Below, piece by piece: positions 1 to 5,659 of a DNA stretch of 6,348 bases; position 1 is the stretch's first letter, and every line of letters starts with the position of its first letter. The stretch is from NCBI GenBank assembly GCA_050014415.1, contig JBEKDJ010000289.1, forward strand, positions 1 through 6,348. Reading direction: 5' to 3'. Source of the DNA: JBEKDJ01 sp050014415. Lineage in GTDB: Bacteria; Desulfobacterota; BSN033; UBA1163. The position numbers and the translations under genes are program-made. The notes under the pieces are model-generated. The model had not been told where the DNA came from and searched no databases. It saw only the letters and a list, made by a program, of their open reading frames with translations.

Positions 1-99
1 GGAAACCACCTCTTCCCTTATTTGTTCCATCTCTTCCAAACATCTCAGATATCTCGAGAGTCTCCGAATCGTTGCCTCCGGTACTTTTGAATTCGTCAA
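1..99 (-). CDS. rex: Redox-sensing transcriptional repressor Rex, N-terminal fragment (cut by window edge)
   Basis: Only the first 33 codons are present; the frame runs open through base 1. The visible peptide carries the run PEATIRRLSRYLRCLEEM, followed shortly by EEVVS. This matches the start of the Rex winged-helix DNA-binding domain, where an 'IPxATIxRLxxYLRxLEEL...VSS' pattern is typical. Rex is a cytoplasmic dimeric repressor that reads the NADH/NAD+ ratio through a C-terminal Rossmann domain, which here lies outside the window, and controls respiratory and fermentative genes. The start is TTG at 97-99. I chose it because a perfect AGGAGG sits 7 bases upstream and because the family motif begins about six residues in. 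The gene has its own promoter (129-157). It lies downstream of the multihaem cytochrome on the same strand, separated by 427 bases, so co-transcription is doubtful. The identification rests on a short stretch, but the motif is distinctive. Confidence 0.85.
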   Translation of the reverse strand, partial: MTNSKVPEATIRRLSRYLRCLEEMEQIREEVVS

Positions 100-106
100 C
101 GCTGTA

Positions 107-112
107 CCTCCT
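107..112 (-). promoter_or_regulatory. Ribosome binding site of rex
   Basis: On the minus strand the hexamer AGGAGG, a full match to the anti-Shine-Dalgarno consensus, is followed by 7 bases and then the TTG start. It decides the start of rex in favour of this non-ATG codon. Confidence 0.8.
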
Positions 113-128
113 TTCACAAACACTTAAG

Positions 129-157
129 AATTTATTAAATTCTCTTCGTGTTGTCAA
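129..157 (-). promoter_or_regulatory. Sigma-70-type promoter of rex
   Basis: Reading the minus strand, a perfect -35 box TTGACA (152-157) is followed by a 17-base spacer and a -10 box TAAATT (129-134; 4 of 6 consensus bases). The spacer and -10 are AT-rich. Transcription would begin around position 122, giving a leader of roughly 25 bases that includes the Shine-Dalgarno site. The spacing and the position just ahead of the start make this a good prediction; it is not experimentally shown. Confidence 0.6.
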
Positions 158-526
158 GTCTGTCCTCATTTGCCTCAAGAGGATTTTGAAAACAGGACAA
201 GGCGGGCGGTCTTTCTCAGATCAGAAGAGTTTAGCTAGTAATCCACGGGAATGATTGTGTACTTCAAAGATTATGCTCCAATGGACTGGGTGGATCATTT
301 CCGAGTGTCTTCCAGAGGAAGGTGACTCCGGTGTCTGCCGAAGCTGCCAGGCCAAAGACCAAAGTCCCACTTTCAACTACGGTGTCTATCTTGAAAAAAA
401 CCGATGGCAAATCTCAACGTAATAGAATCACATAGAGCAGGGCGCACAGCGGAATGCGAATATCCCAATCCTGTCCCCTATACCCCCTATGCTGTTTAAA
501 TCCGCATTCTTGAAATCCAAAATCCT
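158..526. other. Intergenic stretch between the cytochrome gene and the rex promoter, no supported gene
   Basis: This gap has no convincing coding region. A 49-codon plus-strand frame (273-422) contains a CxxC pair (CRSC) but has no Shine-Dalgarno sequence and resembles no family I know. The cytochrome gene ends at its left side (TAG, 527-529 on the plus strand) without a recognisable GC-rich terminator hairpin. The only inverted repeat seen is a weak 7-base one (452-458 with 503-509, GAATGCG/CGCATTC) across a 44-base loop. The octamer CGGTGTCT occurs twice (329-336 and 380-387). Bases 508-525 show the degenerate 'ttgaaatccaaaatcc' style also found in inverse orientation ahead of the ABC-F gene. 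Confidence 0.5.
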
Positions 527-2485
527 CTAAACCAGGAATTCCCACCCGATCAGGAAGATGCAGAGGAGGCCAATTGCCAGCATGGCAAACCCTATGATGG
601 TTGAGAGGAGGTCTGTCAATACGCTCGGGTATTTATCCCGGTAGGTCTCCAATGTTTTCTCAACGACCATCCTTCTGTATTGTGTCGGCCGCTCCTCCAC
701 CAGTTCGTATTTAGGGAACCTTCCCGTGAAGATCACTGTATCGATCGGGAACTTTGAAGGCCGGAAATGGGTGTTGAAGAAGTGGACGGTGAAGATGAAG
801 CCTGATGCTAGCAAAGCCTCATCCGAGTGGACGATCGTTGCTATGTTAAATATCCATCCAGGCAGGAAGATGGAGAAGAACTCGGGGAGCCAAAGCATCA
901 ATCCCGAAAATCCGATGGCGAACATCCCCCAGAAGACAGCAAGAAAGTCGAACTTCTCCCAGTAGGTCCAACGGTCAAACTGAGGTTTCGGCCCTTTGTT
1001 AAAGAACCACTGGGTCATCCTCACGATATCCCGGATATCTTTCCACCGAGGGCAGAGCGAATCCGGGCCAAAAAGCTTCTGCAGTGGATTGGGATTTCCA
1101 TGAATCTTCTTGAAGAAGAGAAAGTAGAAGATGTAGGCAATGGTGGTCCCGAAGTATCCAAAGGTGATAACCGCGCAGATGCGGTGGATCAAACCCGCCA
1201 GTTGAGCTCCGCCCAGAAAGTGCATCAAACCACTCGCCCAGGGCGCGTGAGAGAATTTCAGTGGAAGGCCTGTCAAGACGAGACCAAGAAAGGTAACCAT
1301 CATCGTAGAGTGTAGCACAATGTCGAAGGGTCTGAATCGACGATAGATCTGGCCTGCCTCGTCTGGCCTCACATGTTGCGGAAAGAATATTCCTTTAGCC
1401 CTCAACTCTCTCTTTTCCCAGAAATCCTTTCGCCACCAGAGGAAGGTGTGAATCCAGAAGACCACAAAGACAGAAGCCAGGAGGCCAGTCATCAGAATGA
1501 AGGTCCCATAAAGAACAGGTTCTCGCTCTGGATCGGTATGGGTCGCATGGGTAATGAACTGAACGAAGTTGGTGTTGGCACCGGGATGACATTTCCCGCA
1601 AGTCTTCACCAGGCGATTTTCAGAGATAAGAGATTGAGGGTTATCCGGGGGCAGGATGCTGTGAAAACCATGGCAGTCAGCACAGCCTGCAACCAATTTT
1701 GGGTAGCCCAATCCCTCAACCTTTCCGTGGTAACTTTCAGAATAGGTCTGAGTGGCAATAGGGAAGACTTTGTTCCGCCTCATCATCTCGACGTCTCCAT
1801 GGCATTTCTGGCAGACCTCGGTGTGGAACTCCTTCCGAAATTCGACCACCTTCGGTTCCTCTCCTTTTAAGAGAGGAATCTTGTGGAGACCATGGCAATC
1901 CGTGCAGGCGGGGGAATCGGGATTTCCTGCGAGGGCAGATGTGCCGTGGACGCTCTCTGTGTAACCATCATCAGAGTGACAGCCTGTACAGATCTGGACC
2001 ACTCGGGTCTTATCACCTTTCCAAGGGGTCATCTCGTGGATATCTTTATGGCAGTCCTTGCATTGAACATCGTTGATGAAATGGGCGCTTGAAGCATATT
2101 CTGCCGCTTCCTTCTTGTGGCATCGATTGCAACTCACCGCCCCCGTTTTCTTCGCTCTCTCATGGGCTTCGAGATCCGTGATATCCCAATGACAACTATT
2201 GCAAGAATTGGCTCCATGGACAGACTGGGCAAACTTCCTCTCGATGATCTTGTTGCCGTGACAACCCAGGCATTCTGAGTTATCAATGCCCTTGATAGCC
2301 AGTCTCTCCATTCCTTTTGTTGGTTCAGATCCTTTTGTTGGTTCAGAAGGCTTGGCCAGCTTGGCGGGTTTGGGGGCGTCTTTCCCCAGAACCGGTTTTG
2401 CTGCCAAGAGAAATCCCAAGTCCAAGATGAGAATAGAGGAGACAGCGAGAAAGAGGAGGGTAGGTCTCTTAGGGTTCGATCTCAT
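527..2485 (-). CDS. Nine-haem cytochrome c fused to a membrane cytochrome b domain (CbcL-like quinone-linked electron transfer protein)
   Basis: The 652-residue product is a membrane-anchored redox protein that probably carries electrons between the menaquinone pool and periplasmic c-type cytochromes. A basic N-terminus and hydrophobic stretch (about 8-29) act as signal peptide or anchor. A Pro/Lys/Glu linker follows (36-60), then nine CxxCH haem-binding motifs starting at residues 72, 95, 119, 142, 166, 194, 225, 268 and 296. Extra histidines in SVHG, SAH and SYHG contexts (90, 135, 180, 253) could be distal haem ligands. The C-terminal half has membrane helices near 325-350, 388-408, 430-458, 512-534, 553-570 and 626-648. 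Histidines 392, 434, 553 and 568 are plausible b-haem ligands, as in HydC/FdnI-type subunits. The layout, nine c haems then a dihaem b domain, is that of Geobacter CbcL, an inner-membrane protein used for metal reduction at low potential. Orthology is inferred from architecture only; other deltaproteobacterial c/b fusions share it. The ATG follows a weak G-rich site (GGGGGGA, 2488-2494). Confidence 0.85.
   Translation of the reverse strand: MRSNPKRPTLLFLAVSSILILDLGFLLAAKPVLGKDAPKPAKLAKPSEPTKGSEPTKGMERLAIKGIDNSECLGCHGNKIIERKFAQSVHGANSCNSCHWDITDLEAHERAKKTGAVSCNRCHKKEAAEYASSAHFINDVQCKDCHKDIHEMTPWKGDKTRVVQICTGCHSDDGYTESVHGTSALAGNPDSPACTDCHGLHKIPLLKGEEPKVVEFRKEFHTEVCQKCHGDVEMMRRNKVFPIATQTYSESYHGKVEGLGYPKLVAGCADCHGFHSILPPDNPQSLISENRLVKTCGKCHPGANTNFVQFITHATHTDPEREPVLYGTFILMTGLLASVFVVFWIHTFLWWRKDFWEKRELRAKGIFFPQHVRPDEAGQIYRRFRPFDIVLHSTMMVTFLGLVLTGLPLKFSHAPWASGLMHFLGGAQLAGLIHRICAVITFGYFGTTIAYIFYFLFFKKIHGNPNPLQKLFGPDSLCPRWKDIRDIVRMTQWFFNKGPKPQFDRWTYWEKFDFLAVFWGMFAIGFSGLMLWLPEFFSIFLPGWIFNIATIVHSDEALLASGFIFTVHFFNTHFRPSKFPIDTVIFTGRFPKYELVEERPTQYRRMVVEKTLETYRDKYPSVLTDLLSTIIGFAMLAIGLLCIFLIGWEFLV
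2313..2347 (-). repeat. 18-base in-frame tandem repeat in the cytochrome linker
   Basis: The plus-strand 17-mer CCTTTTGTTGGTTCAGA occurs at 2313-2329 and again at 2331-2347, a period of 18 bases. In the cytochrome it encodes two copies of SEPTKG (residues 47-58) in the linker between the signal/anchor segment and the first haem motif. It looks like a recent duplication in a low-constraint spacer, and it keeps the frame. Confidence 0.8.
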
Positions 2486-2530
2486 AGTCCCCCCAGAATT
2501 AGAAAGCTTTGACCCAATAGGGGTCTATAT

Positions 2531-2577
2531 CTCGTCAAAATCTTGCAAAAGATCAAACTCTTTAGGATTTTGATGAG
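2531..2577. repeat. 12-base inverted repeat upstream of the cytochrome gene
   Basis: CTCGTCAAAATC (2531-2542) is the inverted match of GATTTTGATGAG (2566-2577), 11 of 12 complementary. The single exception is a G-T pair when the plus strand is read as RNA. The arms are 23 bases apart, and the near arm lies about 46 bases upstream of the cytochrome start codon. It could be a regulator binding site or a leader hairpin; the sequence alone does not decide. I could not place a convincing sigma-70 promoter next to it. Confidence 0.55.
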
Positions 2578-2604
2578 GAAAGAACGTGATTTCTCTAACA
2601 CAAT

Positions 2605-2652
2605 GGAGAATCGAAGTCAACCTTTCGACTCTCCAGCGTTCGACTCTCCAGC
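2605..2652. repeat. Hairpin plus 15-base-period direct repeat
   Basis: TTCGACTCTCCAGC occurs exactly twice, at 2624-2637 and 2639-2652 (period 15). The segment GGAGAATCGAA (2605-2615) is the inverted complement of TTCGACTCTCC in 10 of 11 positions. It can pair with the first copy (8-base loop) or with the second. Translated on the minus strand it gives a repetitive, arginine-rich peptide unlike a real protein, so I read it as non-coding. Confidence 0.6.
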
Positions 2653-2689
2653 CCCAAGACCGGGCTTGCCTTCTGCCCAATCGGCTCGA

Positions 2690-2770
2690 CTGAGCTCGCC
2701 GAAGTCTCAGGCCGAGGGTTAAGGGTTGACCCTGCACTTTTACAGACTCAGTGTCCTGAACTTGCCGAAG
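2690..2770. repeat. Two copies of a CTGA-C--GCCGAAG motif, probably a dispersed intergenic repeat
   Basis: CTGAGCTCGCCGAAG (2690-2704) and CTGAACTTGCCGAAG (2756-2770) agree in 13 of 15 positions. Both resemble the 'CTGAGCTTGTCGAAG' core of short palindromic repeats that I recall as common between genes in many bacterial genomes. The minus-strand translation (RQVQDTES) is of the kind often seen in spurious ORFs made from such repeats. The family assignment is from memory and needs a genome-wide count. Confidence 0.4.
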
Positions 2771-2820
2771 GAAGTGGCGCTTCTTCACCCCCTCATCAAA
2801 GCCGGGCCTTGGAGCCGCCG

Positions 2821-2849
2821 AATAGGTCAATAGAATTCTACCTATTTTT
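2821..2849 (+). terminator. Weak terminator-like hairpin with T-tract
   Basis: AATAGGT (2821-2827) pairs with ACCTATT (2840-2846) over a 12-base loop, and the 3' arm runs into five Ts (2845-2849). The stem has only two G-C pairs, and there is no plus-strand gene just upstream, so this may not terminate anything. It may mark the edge of the repeat-rich block or shield the fmdB-type gene from read-through. Confidence 0.3.
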
Positions 2850-3006
2850 GTGTGGGGTCTCATTTAAACCGATCAAGGGCAACCCATTTTTTTCTCGGAA
2901 CTTAAGATAGGTGATGATCCAGGATTTCCGAGTTCTGGCTCAGACATCTATTAGGAACTTGAGTTTTGACATTAGACATTGTTTCTGTACCGTTCGCGTT
3001 TCTCCC

Positions 3007-3035
3007 TTGACAATTCGGTCAGGAATATTGATTAT
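3007..3035 (+). promoter_or_regulatory. Sigma-70-type promoter of the FmdB-type gene
   Basis: A perfect TTGACA (3007-3012) is followed by a 17-base spacer and GATTAT (3030-3035; 4 of 6 consensus). The start of transcription would fall near 3042, about 30 bases before the ATG. The leader then carries three AGACAC units (3043-3048, 3049-3054, 3056-3061). The promoter may also serve the ABC-F gene 95 bases beyond the zinc-ribbon gene. Confidence 0.55.
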
Positions 3036-3042
3036 TAAGTCC

Positions 3043-3061
3043 AGACACAGACACGAGACAC
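3043..3061 (+). repeat. Three AGACAC units in the leader of the FmdB-type gene
   Basis: AGACAC is repeated at 3043-3048 and 3049-3054, then after one G at 3056-3061. It occupies the place where a Shine-Dalgarno site would be expected, and no good one is present. It may simply be a short simple-sequence repeat. Confidence 0.5.
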
Positions 3062-3071
3062 GGTGTTAACT

Positions 3072-3416
3072 ATGCCCACCTACGAATACAGAGCTATAGA
3101 TTTGGATGGAAGTTGCAGCCACTGCAGGTCAGGTTTTGAAACCATCCAGAAGATGACCGAACCCGCCCTGACTCACTGCCCCTGGTGCAAAAATCCTATA
3201 AATCGAGTTCTCTTCGCCCCGGCAGTGGTCATCAAAGGAAGTCCGGTTACAGAAACGGAAAGTAAAATAAAGGAGTATGAAAAAGCAGGGAAATGGAGCC
3301 ATGCGGCCGAGTTAGCGGACAAAGAGGCAGAAAAGACAAAACGAAAGGATCTAAGAACCCGTGCCTTGGAGGACTATAAGAAAGCAGGATATGATTTTGA
3401 TAAATACGATACCTAG
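3072..3416 (+). CDS. FmdB family zinc-ribbon protein
   Basis: The 114-residue product begins MPTYEYRA, the hallmark start of the FmdB/CxxC_CxxC_SSSS small zinc-ribbon family. Two CxxC pairs (Cys15/18 and Cys36/39) should bind one zinc ion. The stretch MTEPALTHCPWC fits the usual 'dpPLteCPxCg' knuckle. Compared with the shortest family members it has an insertion (AIDLDGS) before the first CxxC pair and a charged, probably helical C-terminal extension (residues 63-114, rich in Lys and Glu). The family was named after a proposed regulator of formamidase in Methylophilus, but most members, including this one, have no established role. The start is ATG 3072 because the conserved motif begins there; an in-frame GTG at 3063 would add only MLT. 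There is no strong Shine-Dalgarno sequence. The ABC-F gene follows on the same strand after 95 bases. Confidence 0.85.
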   Translation: MPTYEYRAIDLDGSCSHCRSGFETIQKMTEPALTHCPWCKNPINRVLFAPAVVIKGSPVTETESKIKEYEKAGKWSHAAELADKEAEKTKRKDLRTRALEDYKKAGYDFDKYDT

Positions 3417-3434
3417 AACCCATGCAGACCGGAA

Positions 3435-3498
3435 CTTCAAACCTCAAACCTCAAACTTCACAGAAGATGAATCATTGAAATTCGGATTTTGAGGTTTG
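3435..3498 (+). repeat. Heptamer tandem repeat and its inverted complement ahead of the ABC-F gene
   Basis: Three heptamers of the form C(T/C)TCAAA run from 3435 to 3455 (CTTCAAA, CCTCAAA, CCTCAAA), with a decayed fourth after them. TTTGAGGTTTG (3488-3498) is the exact inverted complement of CAAACCTCAAA, which occurs in two registers (3438-3448 and 3445-3455). An RNA hairpin of 11 base pairs with a 32- or 39-base loop is therefore possible. The 3' arm contains the only SD-like GAGG (3491-3494) ahead of the ATG at 3512, although at 17 bases it is too far for standard use. It could attenuate or mask initiation, or it could be intergenic repeat debris. Confidence 0.55.
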
Positions 3499-3511
3499 GA
3501 TTTCCAATCTT

Positions 3512-5485
3512 ATGATCACCCTCAACCATGTTCAAAAACAGTTCGGAGGCAAGATCCTCTTCAAGGATTGTTCTCTACAAATCGGAGTGAGGGATCGGGT
3601 GGGTCTTGTCGGCCCCAATGGTTCTGGAAAGACAACCCTTTTCAGGATGATTCTTGGAGAGGAATCGATCGACGACGGAGAAATCCGTATTGCCAAGAGA
3701 GTCAAGATCGGCTATCTCCCCCAAGAAGTTATCACCTTCATAGGCAAGGGAGTCCTGGAAGAGGTCTTAAAAAGCCTCTCTGGGGTGACATCCCTTCAGG
3801 ACAAGATGAGGGTTTTGGAAGAAGAGTTATCTTCCATAGAGGACTCGAAAGAACAAGAGAGGCTGGCGAAGGAGTATGGAAAACTTCAGGAGAGGTATAC
3901 CATCCTCGGAGGATACGGCGTGGAAGCTGAGGCGAAACAGATCCTCCAAGGCCTGGGATTCAAAGAGAGCGATTTCAACAGGGCGACCGATGAGCTGAGC
4001 GGAGGCTGGCTGATGCGAATCGCCTTGGCAAAGATCCTTCTTCAGTCTCCCGACCTTCTCCTTCTGGACGAACCGACCAACTATCTCGATTTGGAATCCC
4101 TCATCTGGCTGGAGAGCTTTTTAACCGGTTATCCGGGTGCCATGATCATCGTTTCTCACGACCGGGTCTTCCTCAATCATCTCATCGATCGGATCGCAGA
4201 GATTGAAGCTCAAAAGATCGATCTCTATCCCGGAGATTATGACCGCTATTTGGAAGAAAAAGAGGCCCGGAGGCAGATCCTCGAAGCCACCTATAAAACC
4301 CAACAGAAGAAGATTGAGCAGACCGAAAGGTTTATCGAACGATTCCGAGCTAAAAACACAAAGTCCAGGCAGGTCCAGAGTCGTATCAAAATGCTCGAAA
4401 AACTTGAACGAGTCGAAACTCCAAAAGAGAATCGGAAAGAGATCCATTTCCGTTTTCCTGTCCCCAAGCGGAGCGGTCAGAGAGTGGTCGAGGTAAAGAA
4501 TCTCTACAAGAGTTATGGGGAGATTAAGGTCTATGGCGGAATTGAACTTACGCTCTTCCGTGGAGACAAAGTTGCCCTCGTTGGGCCGAACGGGGCAGGT
4601 AAGTCGACACTTCTAAAAATCCTGGCAGGTGTTCTCGATTTTGAAGAGGGTGAGGTCGTCTTGGGGAAGGATGTGACCCGGGCTTACTTCGCCCAGCACC
4701 AATTCGACATCCTCCATCCGGGAAATACGATCTTTGAGGAGATCCTTTCCATTACCACCGATCAATCAGAGACAGAACTCAGGACGCTGCTGGGCACTTT
4801 TCTCTTCACCGGAGACGAGATTGAAGAGAAGGTCTCTGTGTTGAGCGGCGGAGAGAAGAGTCGATTGGTTCTCGCAAAGATGCTCCTTGAACCTGCCAAC
4901 TTCCTTCTGTTCGATGAGCCAACGAGCCATCTCGATATCCCCTCCCGAAACGTATTGGAAATGGCGCTGAAGCAATTTCAAGGAACGATCTGCTTGATCA
5001 CCCACGACCGTCATCTGATCAATCAAATCGCCAACAAGGTGATCGAAATCGATCGGGGAATCCCTAATATCTTTCTAGGCAACTATGATGATTACCTTTA
5101 TAGAAAACAGCAGATCCAGTTAGACGAGGTTCAAGAACAGGGTGGAGCGATCCACGAAATCCCCCTTCCCCTCAACAAAAAACTCTCTTACGGGAAAAAA
5201 GAGGAGAAGCGAAAGAGTGCTCAACAGATGGATCAATTTCGTAGGCAACTCTCCAGCCTTGAAAAGAGATTTCAAGAGGTGGAGAGATCCTTACACGAAG
5301 CCACACAGACATTAGATTATCTGAATCAGAAACTTTCCGACCCCAATCTTTACCTGAACCAGAAGGAGACTTACGAAACAATCGAGACCCACAAACGAGT
5401 CAAAGAACAGGTAAGAGAACTGACACAGAAATGGGAAATCCTTGCTATAGAATTGGAAGGGATGAAAAGTCTGCCCTTAGCTTGA
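3512..5485 (+). CDS. ABC-F family ATPase (ribosome-associated translation factor)
   Basis: The 657-residue product has two ATP-binding cassettes in one chain and no membrane segments, the form of soluble ABC-F proteins that bind the ribosomal E-site region and aid stalled or special translation. Cassette 1 shows Walker A GPNGSGKT (34-41), signature LSGGW (162-166), Walker B LLLLDEPTNYLD (182-193) and a switch histidine in SHD (216). Cassette 2 shows GPNGAGKS (358-365), LSGGE (444-448), FLLFDEPTSHLD (464-475) and THD (498). All catalytic residues, including Glu187 and Glu469, are present, so it should be active. Between the cassettes lies a charged, helical linker (about 245-315) typical of the P-site interaction motif. 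After cassette 2 a Lys/Glu/Gln-rich tail (about 560-650) is probably a coiled coil, as in Uup or YdiF-like members. I cannot assign a subgroup (Uup, YheS, YdiF, resistance type) from this alone. The ATG at 3512 has a poor Shine-Dalgarno context. Confidence 0.92.
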   Translation: MITLNHVQKQFGGKILFKDCSLQIGVRDRVGLVGPNGSGKTTLFRMILGEESIDDGEIRIAKRVKIGYLPQEVITFIGKGVLEEVLKSLSGVTSLQDKMRVLEEELSSIEDSKEQERLAKEYGKLQERYTILGGYGVEAEAKQILQGLGFKESDFNRATDELSGGWLMRIALAKILLQSPDLLLLDEPTNYLDLESLIWLESFLTGYPGAMIIVSHDRVFLNHLIDRIAEIEAQKIDLYPGDYDRYLEEKEARRQILEATYKTQQKKIEQTERFIERFRAKNTKSRQVQSRIKMLEKLERVETPKENRKEIHFRFPVPKRSGQRVVEVKNLYKSYGEIKVYGGIELTLFRGDKVALVGPNGAGKSTLLKILAGVLDFEEGEVVLGKDVTRAYFAQHQFDILHPGNTIFEEILSITTDQSETELRTLLGTFLFTGDEIEEKVSVLSGGEKSRLVLAKMLLEPANFLLFDEPTSHLDIPSRNVLEMALKQFQGTICLITHDRHLINQIANKVIEIDRGIPNIFLGNYDDYLYRKQQIQLDEVQEQGGAIHEIPLPLNKKLSYGKKEEKRKSAQQMDQFRRQLSSLEKRFQEVERSLHEATQTLDYLNQKLSDPNLYLNQKETYETIETHKRVKEQVRELTQKWEILAIELEGMKSLPLA

Positions 5486-5500
5486 ATGTTAAAGCCTATC

Positions 5501-5640
5501 AGGTTACTGAAAAAGTCATTTTTGTCAGGGTACTCAAAAATACTCAGATGCTAAGCACCCGAATTCATGAGGAGTGAGGCGTACTTGGTTATACGCCGCA
5601 AGGACGAAGATGGGACAGGGACGAAGGCGCTGATCACAGA
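5501..5640. repeat. Probable dispersed intergenic repeat element
   Basis: Starting just past the ABC-F stop there is an AT-rich imperfect hairpin (5507-5528: CTGA/TCAG and AAAA/TTTT arms with one bulged G). It is followed by a short direct repeat (TACTCA at 5531 and 5541) and then by a GC-richer block with a clear stem, GGCGTA (5578-5583) with TACGCC (5592-5597) over 8 bases. The surrounding words 'gaggagtgaggcgtac' and 'tacgccgca' match, from memory, a palindromic repeat scattered between genes in many deltaproteobacterial genomes. Frames through it on both strands look spurious. The 3' boundary is uncertain. The hairpin at 5507 might also act as a weak terminator for the ABC-F gene. Confidence 0.5.
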
Positions 5641-5659
5641 AACACCTCAGAGGTTTGAG

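Noticed and set aside
72..254. 60-codon plus-strand frame at the left edge
   Set aside because: It overlaps the rex start, Shine-Dalgarno site and promoter antisense; it has no ribosome site and low-complexity Leu/Ser content.
273..422. 49-codon plus-strand frame with a CRSC motif
   Set aside because: No Shine-Dalgarno site or promoter and no family resemblance; one CxxC pair without a following His is too little.
827..1315. 162-codon plus-strand frame
   Set aside because: Antisense shadow of the membrane half of the cytochrome gene, whose protein has clear motifs throughout.
1373..1870. 165-codon plus-strand frame
   Set aside because: Antisense shadow of the haem-rich part of the cytochrome gene; no recognisable protein.
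2525..2863. 112-codon minus-strand frame upstream of the cytochrome
   Set aside because: It runs through several direct and inverted repeats, giving repetitive VERWRVER and RQVQDTES peptides typical of translated intergenic repeats.
2966..2994. Second TTGACA (2966-2971) upstream of the FmdB-type gene as a tandem promoter
   Set aside because: No acceptable -10 box lies 15-19 bases downstream.
3435..3462. CRISPR-like array from the CCTCAAA heptamers
   Set aside because: Units are 7 bases and directly adjacent with no spacers; it is a simple tandem repeat.
3496..3930. 144-codon plus-strand frame overlapping the ABC-F start
   Set aside because: Out-of-frame shadow of the first ATP-binding cassette.
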